Part shown: positions 17,473-27,307 of the stretch, one piece after another
How positions within the stretch are numbered: position 1 is the stretch's first letter
How the letters are laid out: every line of letters begins with the position of its first letter
NCBI RefSeq assembly: GCF_042660675.1
Contig: NZ_JBHSUL010000027.1
Span: 263,256-327,255, forward strand
Length of the DNA stretch: 64,000 nt
Direction of reading: 5' to 3'
Origin: Marinilactibacillus sp042660675
Lineage (GTDB): Bacteria; Bacillota; Bacilli; Lactobacillales; Carnobacteriaceae_A
The notes under the pieces: generated by a model
The model's database searches: none
Told to the model about the DNA's origin: nothing
Seen by the model: the letters and a program-made list of their open reading frames with translations, nothing else
Translations under genes and position numbers: made by a program

Positions 17473-17505
17473 AAAAAAGCCAGGCTATAGAGCCCTGGCT
17501 TTTTC
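17473..17505 (-). terminator. Terminator of the adhesin gene
   Basis: GCCAGG/CCTGGC stem extended by flanking A and U runs, 14 nt after the adhesin stop codon, with a U tract in the minus direction. Confidence 0.88.
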
Positions 17506-17518
17506 GGTCGTTAATTGA

Positions 17519-20500
17519 TTATTTTACTTTTTTTCTATTTGATAAGAAGATACCTGTACCCATCAATGTTAGGACCCCTCCCAGAAGCGCGATTCCACCA
17601 TATTGTTGGAATCCGGTTTGCGGAAGCTTAGACTGAGACTGATTCGTTTTTACTGGTTTAATGACTTCTGGATCAGTCGTCAGTTTTGTGATCACATTTG
17701 AGTTCAGCCCTCTATTCGACTCTTGGTTCAGAACTGGTTTTGGTGTTTTAATGATCAATTCTGAATCTTCTGTCGGTTCAGTAATAATGAGCTTACTATT
17801 TGTTGCTGTCGCTAAAACCATTTCTGGTTTATCTACTGTCTCAGGTTCGATTTCAAATTCAATCGGGATATAAGAAATGTCATATCCTGGTGGCGCCTGA
17901 GTTTCAATAAAGTGGTATTCCCCTGGTGCTAGGCCATCAACTTCTACTTGACCATCTGCATTCGTGACTATATCGGCCATCAGCTCTGTACCTGACTGAT
18001 CAAATAAGGTGAAAGCTGTCTCTGCTAATGTAATTGTCGCATCTGCTGAATCACGTTTAGTCAATAAGACTGCACCTTGGTAATTTGTAAATTCTCCTAA
18101 ATCTGTAACAACAGGTTGTCCACTTGACGAATCTTCAATAATGACTTCTACTTCTCTAGTATTTCGAATATATCCTATGACTGGTTGTGTTTCTCTAATA
18201 ATATAATTTCCTGGTGCAAGTTGTGCGAAGCGAACGATCCCCTGTTCGTCTGAAACGACCTCTTGCTCAACATCTAAACTATCTGCATCGAATAAGGCAA
18301 ATGTTGCGCCCGGTAAGGCTTCGCCTGTTTCTGTTACTTTACTTAATTGTACTGTACCTTGATAGTTTATAGCTGCTACCTCAACAATAACGGGTTCTGA
18401 TTTTGCTACAGATTCGATTTCGAATTCAACTGGTTCTGTATTGAGTACATAACCAGTTGGCGCTTTTGTTTCTACGAATTGGTATGCGCCTGGAGCAAGA
18501 GTGTTTACACTCAACACACCATTTTTATCCGTTATTAATCCTGTTTCCAGAACAAATCCAGCTACTGTTTCCAAGCGGAATTCTGCTCCTTCAAGTACCG
18601 TTTCTTCCGAAGAATATTTCGTTAACCTAGCCGTTCCTTGATAATTCGGGAAGTCTCCTAAAGTCATCACACCTGGGTTTCCTGCATGATCGGCTTCTAC
18701 TGTGAAGGCAATTTGCTCCGTATTTAAAACATACCCGTTTGGTGCTTTTGTTTCTTTCAGGTAATAGGTTCCCGGTGCGAGCCCTTCTGCACGGACGATC
18801 CCATTTTCATCAGAGATCAGGTCTGTTTGAACCACTAAATCCGACTCATCCACGATCTGGAATATCGCCCCTGGAATCCCCGTTTCTTGATCTACTTTTG
18901 CAAACTGAATACTTCCTTGATAATTCTCAAAGCTAGCGTCAGCAATAACTTCAACCGGCTCTTTTAAGCTTGATGCTTCTATTGTGAAGTCCACTGGCAT
19001 TGTATTTAAAATGTAGCCATCTGGTGCTTTTGTTTCAATGAAACGATAGTCTCCCGGTGCTAAATCACTAACTGTGATCAGACCATTAACGTCTGAAATA
19101 AGAGACTCACGGATCACATTTCCTGCCTGATCTAATAAATCAAATGTCGCTTCACTTAAAATTTCTCCGGCTGCATCCGTTTTAACTAGACGCGCTTGTC
19201 CTTTGTAATTGATAGCTTCAACACTTTGGACATTTGGTGTTCCTTCTGCTAGTGCATCAATCGTAAAAGTGACTTCTTCTTCATTTAAGATATAACCTAC
19301 TGGTGCTTTGATTTCTTTGAACGTGTACGTTCCTGGAGCTAAACCATCGACTCGAATTTTTCCTTCAGAGTTGGTCGTTAAAGTTTCATGAATCATTTTA
19401 CTGTCTTGATTCATCAAACTGAACACGGCTTGTTCCAGTGGTTCGTCGTTTTTGCTAACCTTCGTTAATTCGACAGAACCTTGATAGTTGACGGCGTTTA
19501 CTGATTTATTTAGTGGTATAGCATAAGCCGTTGGATCAATCGTAAATTCAATCGGTTCCGTATTCAGGACATGTCCTGCTGGTGCTTTCGTTTCAATGAA
19601 TCGGTATGAACCCGGTGCTAAATTAGCTACGGTTAGTTCTCCATTTGCCCCAGTGACTAATCCTGATTGAAGGGCTTGTCCATCAATTGTTTCTAAGCGG
19701 AATTCTGCTCCTTCAAGGACTGTCTGATTTGCAGACTGTTTCGTCAAAGTGACTGATCCTTTGTAATTATGGAAGTCTCCTAACGCCTGAACCCCAGGGT
19801 CTCCTGCGTTTTCAGCAGCGATGGTGAATTGAATGCGTTCTGTGTTACGAACGTATCCTACTGGTGCAGCTGTTTCTTCCAGGTAATAAGTGCCTGGTGC
19901 AAGTTCGTCTGCACGCACGACTCCATTTGCATCAGAAATCAGAGTTGATAAAATCACTTCATCTCTATCATTGACGATCTGGAAAATCGCTCCTGATATA
20001 CCTATGTTGTTATCGACTTTAATGAACTGAATGCTCCCTTGATAGTTCATAAAACCTGCATCAGCCGTTACTTCAACGGGCTCCCCAAGTGCTGAATCCA
20101 CAATCGTGAAACCTACTGGTGATGTATTTATGATATATCCTTCTGGTGCTTGTGTTTCGATAAAATGATACTCTCCCGGAGCTAAGCCATCTACTAAAAT
20201 TTCACCAGTAGTTGTTGATTCTAAGTTATTTTCAATCACTTGATCTTCACTATCTACTAGATCAAACACTGCGCCGCTTAGTACTCTACCTGTCTGGTCT
20301 GTTTTTACTAAACGAACGGATCCTTGATAATTGATTGCTTCAACTTCTTGTAAAACCGGTATTCCTTTACTTTCAGGATCAATTGTAAATTTCACCAATT
20401 CGTTATTCACAACGTACCCCTCTGGTGCTTTGGTTTCTCTGAAGAAGTAGTTATCCGGTACTAAACCATCAACTCTTATTTTGCCTTCAGAATCAGTTGA

Positions 20501-23500
20501 TAAGTTCTCTTGGATTACGCCATTTTCTTCGCTTTCCAAAACAAACTCTGCATTTTCTAGTAACGTATCATCTGCACTTATTTTAGTTAATTCAACAGAT
20601 CCTAGATAATTGATTGCTTCAACCTCTACTGTGCTAGGTTCTGATAACGCCGATGAATCGATATCAAATGTAATTGGATTCGTGTTTAAAACATAGCCTG
20701 CTGGTGCATTTATCTCAACAAAGCGATAAGAACCTGGCGCTAATCCATCGACTTGTAGTTCTCCATTTTCGTTTGTTCGTAAATCTGTGTATAAGACAAA
20801 TCCACTGGTCGTTTCTAAACGGAACTCTGCATTTTGTAGTAAGGTTGAATCTGCTGCTCGTTTTGTTAAACGAACGGATCCTTGGTAATTTTGGAAATCA
20901 CCTAGCGACTGAATACCAGGATCACCTTCATACTCAGATTCCACTACAAACGTAATGGCTCTAGAATTCACTAGATAACCATTTGGTGCCTCTATTTCTT
21001 GTAAAGAATAGCTACCCGGAATTAGTCCTGTAGCTCTAACGACACCTTCGCTATCAGAAGTTACCGTTTGAACAACATCTTCTTGATCATTGAGAATCTG
21101 GAAAACCGCTCCTGGTAAACCAACATTGTCATTTCCGATTTTTACAAATTGAATATTACCTTGATAATTAATAAAGTTGTTATCAGCGACAACCATTTCT
21201 GGTGCTCCACCTGCTGAGTTTAATATTTTAAAATCTATCGGTTTTGTGTTTCTAATGTATCCTTCTCGTGCTGATGTTTCGATAAATTGATAATCCCCTG
21301 GTGCTAAGTCATCGACTTCAACTAGACCATCATCGTTTGATATAAGGTTACCTTCTTGAAGTTCACCATTACTGTTAATAACCTCAAATACTGCTCCAGA
21401 TAAAGTTGTTCCAGAATTAGAAGTCTTGATCAGTTGGGCACTACCTTGATAGTTGACCGCTTCTACTTTAATTAGAGCTGGCGTTTTATCTGCTTCAGCT
21501 CCGACAATTACCTTAATAAGATCTTCGTTAATAAGATATCCTGTTGGTGCTGTTGTTTCTCTGAAGTAATAAGTTCCTGGTGCTAGGTTACTTACTGTAA
21601 GTTTACCATCTGGCTCAGTTATCAAATCTTCTCGGATAACAGATTGATCTTCTGTTTCCAGATTAAATACAGCTCCTGCAAGTTTGTTCCCTGAGGCATC
21701 TACCTTTTCTAGTTCCACAACACCTTGATAATTGATTGCTTCTACATTAAGAACTGATGGTTCGCCTTTAGCTTCTTCTTTTATATTAAAGGTAATGGGT
21801 TCAGTATTTAAAATATAGCCTTCCGGTGCTGCCTTTTCAACAAATCTGTAAGCTCCTGGAGCCAAGTTTTCTACGATAATGATTCCTTCATCATTTGTTC
21901 GCAAATCACTTTGTAATAGGTTTCCTTCAGAATCTTCTAAATTGAATACCGCACCCGTTGTGATTGGTACTTCTTCAACGGATCGTTTAGTTAATTGGAC
22001 CGTTCTTTGATAATTATTGAAATCAGATAGTGACTGAACTTCTGGTTCGCCTTCTGCTGTTTCATCAATTATGAATTCTACTCGTTCCGTATTGATCAAG
22101 TAACCTGCTGGCGCCTGAGTTTCTTCAAAATAATATCTTCCCGGTGCAAGATCTGTTACTTCTACTTTTCCATCTTCTTGAGAGATGATGACTTCTTGTA
22201 CGACATAGTTTTCATCATCTGGATTCAATTCTGCATTCACTACTCGGAATTCTGCTCCAGATAAGGTTTGAGTTTCTTCGTTTGAACCACTGACCTTATT
22301 GAATTCAATAGAACCCTGATAATTAACGGCTATTAACGTTTTTAATTCAGGCACTCCGTCAGAAATTGGATTAATCGTAAAGTCTATAGATTCTGTGTTT
22401 CTGATATAGCCTTCTGGCGCTGTTTTCTCCACAAATTTATATTCACCAGGTACCAAGTTTTTTACACGGATTTGTCCTTGATCGTTCGATGTGAATGCCC
22501 CTATTAGAACGTTATCCCCAGTGTACAATTCAAAGACAGCATTCTCTAAGTCTATTGTACCCGTTGAGTCTGTTTTCGTTAACAGAACTTCTCCTTGGTA
22601 GTTTCTAATATCTCCTAAAGATTTAATACCTATAGCTCCGGCATATTTTTCTGGAATGTCAAAATCAATCGTCTTCGTATCCAAGATATATCCTTCTGGT
22701 GCTTCTGTCTCTCTTAAGGTGTATGCTCCTGGTGCTAGACCAGTTGCTGTAACCACACCTTCACTATTTGAAACAAGATTTCCTTGAATCACATTTTGAT
22801 TAGCATCCATAATTTCAAAAATAGCATTTTCTAAGCCAGTTGCTCCATCTGTTTTAACAAATTGAATAGACCCTTGGTAGTTTACGAATGGTTCTTCTAC
22901 TTCTACTACAGATGGTGCGCCATCTGCTGTTTCTGCAATCGTAAACGGTGCACTAGAATCTGTGTTTCTAATATAACCAGTAGGTGCTGTGACTTCTCTA
23001 AACTGGTAAGTTCCTGGCGCTAGACCAGTTGCTGTAACCACACCCTCTACACTTGTCAGATCACTTGCAACCACTTCTTTAGTTTCTGCGTCGATTACTT
23101 CAAAAGTTCCACCACTCACATTCCCTCTAGCTGCATCTGTTTTTTTCAGCTGTGCTGAACCTTGATAATTTCTAAATTCAACAGTAGGGATCTCTTGTGT
23201 CCCGTTGTCTTCCAGTCGAATAACAAATTCCGATCGTCTAGTATTTAAAATATATCCTTCTGGTGCTTCAGCTTCTTCTATAAAGTAATTATCTGGTGCT
23301 AAATCTTCAACGGTAATCGTTCCGTCTTCAGCAACAACGTTATCCCTTACCAGTGTTTGTTCAGAATCAAAGATTCTATAGATTACATTGTCATTAATTC
23401 TTTGACCGCGATCGTCCACTTTATTGATTGTTACTTTAGTGAGCGCATTTACATAAGTTACATTCATCATTGGATTATCGTCAGTATGAGCAAGCTGAAC

Positions 23501-26500
23501 TCTGATGCCTTCTGCTAGTTCATCACTGATTACATATCCTTCTGGTACTTGGACTTCTCTTAATAGGTAATTCCCTCTTCTAAGATTTCCAAATTCTAAT
23601 TCACCGTCAGCATTCGTTTCTCCAGTACGCAATAATTGTTGGCCATTACTAGTATATAGATTGAAGACCGCTCCAGCTAATTGTTCTCCTGATTCATTTT
23701 CTTTTTGAATCACAAAGCTTCCTCGAACAGCTGAACCAGACCCGCCTCCGGCATTGCTTTTGACTATATTAATCTCTTCTTCTGTATTAGTAGCAAAACT
23801 TACGTTTAACCCCTCAATTTTAAACTGGTTGGTGATATTTTCACCTCTTCCAACTAAAGGATCAATAAACGAACTATATTCTAAAATGTAAGCTTTATTA
23901 ATTTCATCGTTAAAAGATAATATAAATTCTTGGTAGCCTGTCTCACTATCAGTATCAATTGTTAAATTGTATTCTTTGCCTTCTTCAAGAATGACTTCTG
24001 TTTTAGAAAGTTCTCCTGAAGCATTAACAGATGCCTCGTAAACTCTAAACGTTTCTTCTAGTAAAATTGAATTCAAGTCTGGATTATCTGTTAACTTAAA
24101 TTGGGAAATCGTTGATTGATTTGGATTCATTTCTATTGTCCAGTCAATTCTCTCATTAGATTCCCCGGCTTGATTCCCAAATTTCTTCCCATATAAACCA
24201 CCATTTGGAATACTAACTAAAGCCGGCAATGTAAACGTTTCTCCATTTGTAACGACCGCTGTATTTTCAACTCTACTGTCTTGTGCCAGATTATTCTTGA
24301 ATCGAGTTTTAAACTCAACTCCAATCGCTGTATGCTCACCTATCATAGAATCAGATAAGCTAACATCCAGTGTTTCATCGTTATCTTGGTTTGGAAAAGT
24401 CATAGTATAATTTTCAACGTTCAGGTCTGTTTTACTGATAATTGCTCCAGATTCATTGATTCTATATTCATATACAGTTAAAGATTCTTCAACCATTTCT
24501 TGATTTGCGGGTATTTTATCTGAAATTTTATAATTTTCCTGAATCGGTAGACGTGCATAGTTTGTGTTCACTGCCCATGTAATTTCTTGAGTTACAGCGT
24601 TGTAGGATCCTGATTTCACTCCGTTACTTGCTGTATAACGGGTATTCCCACCATCAACCTGTCCACTTTCTATAGTATACTTTCTATCGGCTAATTCCCA
24701 ATCTATAGAAGCATGGTTTCTGTAGACTCCTGATCCATCTGAGTTTCTTTCAAAATGAGTTGTATATTGCAAATTAAGTGGCTGGTTAATTGGTTGGGTG
24801 AATTCTATAACGAATCCTCCAGCTCTGCCTTCGGATTGGTCAGGTTCATTATAAACTAATGTATAGTCTGTAAATTCTTCTTCTCCATTCATAATTCTCA
24901 ATTCAAATTTCGAATGATTTGTTTCATTTTTTATTAAAGTCAAACCATCACCAGTAAAGGTATCTGTAAGCACTAAGTTATCCATCCGATAACTATTTCC
25001 GTTAATAGCTATATTCCAAGAAATCGTTTTTTGATCAATATTGGTATTTGTTCGACGTTTGATTAAGCCCTGTTGTGTCCAAGTCCCTCTACTACCGTCG
25101 TTTTTTTCAGTTCCCGTCTCAATATTATTTGAAATTGCTCCACTATTATCTACTATACCTGTGCCTTTTGAGCCTCTAAGGTTAGTTGTATATCGGATTT
25201 GGTAAGCTTGCTGGTCAATATCTTCTAAGAACTCAAGGTTAAATCCTGAAAAGTCTGATTGAATTTCTAGTTTATAATTGTTGTTATCAATCGGTGTTTC
25301 ACTTACCGTAGCTGCACCATTTTCATCAATCATAACTGGATATACACTCAGATTATCTTCACTTAGTCCCATTGATCCGACTGGTGACCAGTTATCTTGA
25401 ATGGTCGCTTTATCAGCATCAATATACTTTTCATTGTAGTTGTAATTGATTGTCCATTCAAAAGTTTGACTAGTAGCATCATATTTTGGATCAAGTTTCT
25501 CAATCGCTTTACCATACCCGCTACTTACAGTGGCTCTTGCATTATGATTTTGATTGTTATTACTAAGAACGGCATTATTAGTAAAGGTTTGATTTCCATC
25601 AAAACCTTCACTTGGTTCTACGATCTCAGTGACATATTTTATACGGTATGCTTGTTGAGATTCTGTTTCGTTAAGTCCATCAAAGGTTATGAGAGGATTG
25701 CCTTCTTCATCTATATTCAATGAGTATTTACTTGGATCCAATACCTCTACTTCTGTCTTATTCCCAGATGACGTCATTTGTAGGCGGACGATTTCTAGAG
25801 ATTCTTCTTTATAAATCATATTACGAGGTAACTCATCTGTTACTGAAGCATTTATCAATGTAGCTAACGTTGTATTGATATCTACCGTCCAAGACGCTTC
25901 ACTAGAATTGAATCCTTCTTTGTTGATTGTTCCACTTTTATCAACTAGACTTCCACCTTTTGGAATAACAGGGAAATTAATCGTAAATTCAGGAAGATCT
26001 TCAAAAATAATTTCTTGTTCTATTGCGTCACTTAGTGCAGATTCATCCAAAATAATCTCAAACCAGAAATCACCACTTGCATCATCTCCATCAATATTAT
26101 CATTGAATGTAAAAGTCACTACTCCAGCGTTATTCACCGCCCATGTTCCTACGTCACCTAATGTACCATTCGTTCCAGAAACCGGTCTAAACTGTGCTGG
26201 TAAGTTGAAACTAAATACATCTCCGCCGGATACTGTATGACCTTCTGATAATAACCAGTCAAAAGAAAGTCTCCCAACTGGCTTTGCATTCAAGTCATAC
26301 GGGTAATCTGCTCCAAAGACTTTATCTTGACTATCTGTGAATCTCACATTCCTCAGCATCATTTGGGAGTCTGTCGCTTGTATATTCATTGCACTCATCA
26401 TCTGTGATTCTTCAAGTTCATTAAACTCTTCACTAATGACTGATTCTTCCTCAGTCGTAGTCGCTTCTGTTGTTTCCTCTTCGATAGTTACTACTTCAAC

Positions 26501-27058
26501 TTCTTGGATACTTTCAGTAGCCTCGTTGTCACTTTCTTCTGCATTTTGTTCGGAAATTTCTGTAACGCTTTCATTTAACGTATATTGAATTGTCTTTTCA
26601 AAGTTTTTCCCTAAGAGGGATACTCCAAGTATGTCTGTTGTTTTCCCTGGTGTAGTAATGTACAGACCTTTTACTGTAATTGAAGTCGTTCCACTATATT
26701 CTTTATCGTTGAAAGATAAGTAGACATTCTGTCCTTCAACTCTATACGTACCAATTTCTTCTGCTTCCGAAATAATAACTTGTTCTTGCATCATAGCAAG
26801 TTCGAAGTTTTCTGATACGCTTATGACAACTTCTTTCGTCTCTTGCGCTGCTTTTGATTCAATTTCAAGTTCGAGTTGTAGTTCTTGTTCACTTTCATCG
26901 AAGCTTAATACCGATGAATCATCGCTTCCTTCTTGTGTGACGTCTATTATACTGACTAGTGCCTTTGACTCAATCATTTCCGCAATAGCCGTCATCGATG
27001 GCCAGAGCGTCTGTAATAACAGAACCATTAGCATACTGATGTGTATTTTCTTTTTCAT
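17519..27058 (-). CDS. Giant LPXTG cell-wall adhesin with SpaA/Cna-B repeats (3179 aa)
   Basis: A 3179-residue surface protein. Order: signal peptide (about 1-26, ending TAIA); an acidic Glu/Thr-rich stretch (about 150-225); an adhesin head with MSCRAMM-like immunoglobulin folds (about 230-375); five tandem collagen-binding-like domains of about 147 residues, marked by WTVDINTT, WTINYNYN, WNIAINGN, WAVNTNYA and WTIEMNPN near 386, 537, 682, 828 and 973. Then come 21 SpaA/Cna-B-type repeats (about 1109-3089), each with a strand-A lysine, an E-x-x-AP-x-GY glutamate and a closing NYxG asparagine, the triad that forms isopeptide bonds. The sorting signal LPQTG is at 3145-3149, then a hydrophobic segment and RKKVK. 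It should be covalently anchored by sortase as a long stalk for attachment. AAGGAG is 6 nt before the start. The ligand cannot be predicted; the regulator directly upstream is Mga-like and broken. Confidence 0.93.
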   Translation of the reverse strand: MKKKIHISMLMVLLLQTLWPSMTAIAEMIESKALVSIIDVTQEGSDDSSVLSFDESEQELQLELEIESKAAQETKEVVISVSENFELAMMQEQVIISEAEEIGTYRVEGQNVYLSFNDKEYSGTTSITVKGLYITTPGKTTDILGVSLLGKNFEKTIQYTLNESVTEISEQNAEESDNEATESIQEVEVVTIEEETTEATTTEEESVISEEFNELEESQMMSAMNIQATDSQMMLRNVRFTDSQDKVFGADYPYDLNAKPVGRLSFDWLLSEGHTVSGGDVFSFNLPAQFRPVSGTNGTLGDVGTWAVNNAGVVTFTFNDNIDGDDASGDFWFEIILDESALSDAIEQEIIFEDLPEFTINFPVIPKGGSLVDKSGTINKEGFNSSEASWTVDINTTLATLINASVTDELPRNMIYKEESLEIVRLQMTSSGNKTEVEVLDPSKYSLNIDEEGNPLITFDGLNETESQQAYRIKYVTEIVEPSEGFDGNQTFTNNAVLSNNNQNHNARATVSSGYGKAIEKLDPKYDATSQTFEWTINYNYNEKYIDADKATIQDNWSPVGSMGLSEDNLSVYPVMIDENGAATVSETPIDNNNYKLEIQSDFSGFNLEFLEDIDQQAYQIRYTTNLRGSKGTGIVDNSGAISNNIETGTEKNDGSRGTWTQQGLIKRRTNTNIDQKTISWNIAINGNSYRMDNLVLTDTFTGDGLTLIKNETNHSKFELRIMNGEEEFTDYTLVYNEPDQSEGRAGGFVIEFTQPINQPLNLQYTTHFERNSDGSGVYRNHASIDWELADRKYTIESGQVDGGNTRYTASNGVKSGSYNAVTQEITWAVNTNYARLPIQENYKISDKIPANQEMVEESLTVYEYRINESGAIISKTDLNVENYTMTFPNQDNDETLDVSLSDSMIGEHTAIGVEFKTRFKNNLAQDSRVENTAVVTNGETFTLPALVSIPNGGLYGKKFGNQAGESNERIDWTIEMNPNQSTISQFKLTDNPDLNSILLEETFRVYEASVNASGELSKTEVILEEGKEYNLTIDTDSETGYQEFILSFNDEINKAYILEYSSFIDPLVGRGENITNQFKIEGLNVSFATNTEEEINIVKSNAGGGSGSAVRGSFVIQKENESGEQLAGAVFNLYTSNGQQLLRTGETNADGELEFGNLRRGNYLLREVQVPEGYVISDELAEGIRVQLAHTDDNPMMNVTYVNALTKVTINKVDDRGQRINDNVIYRIFDSEQTLVRDNVVAEDGTITVEDLAPDNYFIEEAEAPEGYILNTRRSEFVIRLEDNGTQEIPTVEFRNYQGSAQLKKTDAARGNVSGGTFEVIDAETKEVVASDLTSVEGVVTATGLAPGTYQFREVTAPTGYIRNTDSSAPFTIAETADGAPSVVEVEEPFVNYQGSIQFVKTDGATGLENAIFEIMDANQNVIQGNLVSNSEGVVTATGLAPGAYTLRETEAPEGYILDTKTIDFDIPEKYAGAIGIKSLGDIRNYQGEVLLTKTDSTGTIDLENAVFELYTGDNVLIGAFTSNDQGQIRVKNLVPGEYKFVEKTAPEGYIRNTESIDFTINPISDGVPELKTLIAVNYQGSIEFNKVSGSNEETQTLSGAEFRVVNAELNPDDENYVVQEVIISQEDGKVEVTDLAPGRYYFEETQAPAGYLINTERVEFIIDETAEGEPEVQSLSDFNNYQRTVQLTKRSVEEVPITTGAVFNLEDSEGNLLQSDLRTNDEGIIIVENLAPGAYRFVEKAAPEGYILNTEPITFNIKEEAKGEPSVLNVEAINYQGVVELEKVDASGNKLAGAVFNLETEDQSVIREDLITEPDGKLTVSNLAPGTYYFRETTAPTGYLINEDLIKVIVGAEADKTPALIKVEAVNYQGSAQLIKTSNSGTTLSGAVFEVINSNGELQEGNLISNDDGLVEVDDLAPGDYQFIETSAREGYIRNTKPIDFKILNSAGGAPEMVVADNNFINYQGNIQFVKIGNDNVGLPGAVFQILNDQEDVVQTVTSDSEGVVRATGLIPGSYSLQEIEAPNGYLVNSRAITFVVESEYEGDPGIQSLGDFQNYQGSVRLTKRAADSTLLQNAEFRLETTSGFVLYTDLRTNENGELQVDGLAPGSYRFVEINAPAGYVLNTNPITFDIDSSALSEPSTVEVEAINYLGSVELTKISADDTLLENAEFVLESEENGVIQENLSTDSEGKIRVDGLVPDNYFFRETKAPEGYVVNNELVKFTIDPESKGIPVLQEVEAINYQGSVRLVKTDQTGRVLSGAVFDLVDSEDQVIENNLESTTTGEILVDGLAPGEYHFIETQAPEGYIINTSPVGFTIVDSALGEPVEVTADAGFMNYQGSIQFIKVDNNIGISGAIFQIVNDRDEVILSTLISDANGVVRADELAPGTYYLEETAAPVGYVRNTERIQFTIAAENAGDPGVQALGDFHNYKGSVTLTKQSANQTVLEGAEFRLETIDGQALQSGLVTGANGELTVANLAPGSYRFIETKAPAGHVLNTEPIEFTIDPTAYAIPLNKSVNAVNYQGSVELTKVSKNDEPLEQAVFSLMNQDSKMIHETLTTNSEGKIRVDGLAPGTYTFKEIKAPVGYILNEEEVTFTIDALAEGTPNVQSVEAINYKGQARLVKTDAAGEILSEATFDLLDQAGNVIRESLISDVNGLITVSDLAPGDYRFIETKAPDGYILNTMPVDFTIEASSLKEPVEVIADASFENYQGSIQFAKVDQETGIPGAIFQIVDESDLVVQTDLISDENGIVRAEGLAPGTYYLKETKAPNGYVLNTEQIAFTVEADHAGNPGVMTLGDFPNYQGTARLTKYSSEETVLEGAEFRLETVAGFVLETGLITDKNGVLSVNTLAPGAYQFVETKAPTGYVLNTEPVEFEIESVAKSEPVIVEVAAINYQGTVQLSKVTETGEALPGATFALFDADSLDVEQEVVSDEQGIVRFAQLAPGNYIIRETQPVIGYIRNTREVEVIIEDSSSGQPVVTDLGEFTNYQGAVLLTKRDSADATITLAETAFTLFDQSGTELMADIVTNADGQVEVDGLAPGEYHFIETQAPPGYDISYIPIEFEIEPETVDKPEMVLATATNSKLIITEPTEDSELIIKTPKPVLNQESNRGLNSNVITKLTTDPEVIKPVKTNQSQSKLPQTGFQQYGGIALLGGVLTLMGTGIFLSNRKKVK
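17790..23735 (-). repeat. 21 tandem SpaA/Cna-B coding repeats, about 280 bp each
   Basis: Repeat boundaries marked by the NYQG codons fall near 18075, 18355, 18635, 18916, 19200, 19478, 19762, 20040, 20322, 20605, 20882, 21160, 21445, 21724, 22004, 22317, 22597, 22873, 23162 and 23430. Opening strands cycle through four types (for example SVRLVK, SIQFIK, SVTLTK, SVELTK), so a longer unit of about 1.12 kb is superimposed on the 280-bp unit. Repeats 9-12, 13-16 and 17-20 are full sets of four; 7-8 look like a half set; 1-6 and 21 are more divergent. Confidence 0.88.
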
Positions 27059-27175
27059 CTTTTTCTCCTTTTTCTTATAGATGATACTGTTCTTTTTTCT
27101 TTAAGTATTGGTTCTTTATATCACCCGTTACTCCTTTCTTTTTCTTCCTCCACGTGATAGACCTTCCGTATTAAT

Positions 27176-27204
27176 ATACTATTCATTTCACCACTTGCTC
27201 TCAA
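27176..27204 (-). promoter_or_regulatory. Likely promoter of the adhesin gene
   Basis: TTGAGA (27199-27204), a 17-bp spacer and TAGTAT (27176-27181), giving a 5' leader of about 110 nt. The -10 is a poor match, as expected for a promoter that needs an activator such as Mga. Confidence 0.45.
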
Positions 27205-27254
27205 ATCATTAAAGGTCCGTAACTAGATCCTTTTTGACATTGAGTATTTTTACA

Positions 27255-27294
27255 CAAAAAAATAAGCTGAAAGTAAGGCACTCTCAGCTTATTT
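27255..27294 (-). terminator. Terminator of the Mga-like regulator
   Basis: Perfect 11-bp stem AAATAAGCTGA/TCAGCTTATTT (27260-27270 and 27284-27294) with a U run in the minus direction. It separates the regulator from the adhesin promoter. Confidence 0.88.
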
Positions 27295-27307
27295 GGTAAT
27301 ATTATGT

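Noticed and set aside
17790..23735. Regular 280-bp periodicity that might suggest a CRISPR or satellite array
   Set aside because: The repeats are in frame within one long gene, encode SpaA-type domains and have no short identical repeats with unique spacers.
25875..26240. Open frames of 80-120 codons on the plus strand opposite the adhesin
   Set aside because: They are antisense shadows rich in Ser/Ile/Val with no ribosome sites; the minus strand is clearly coding.
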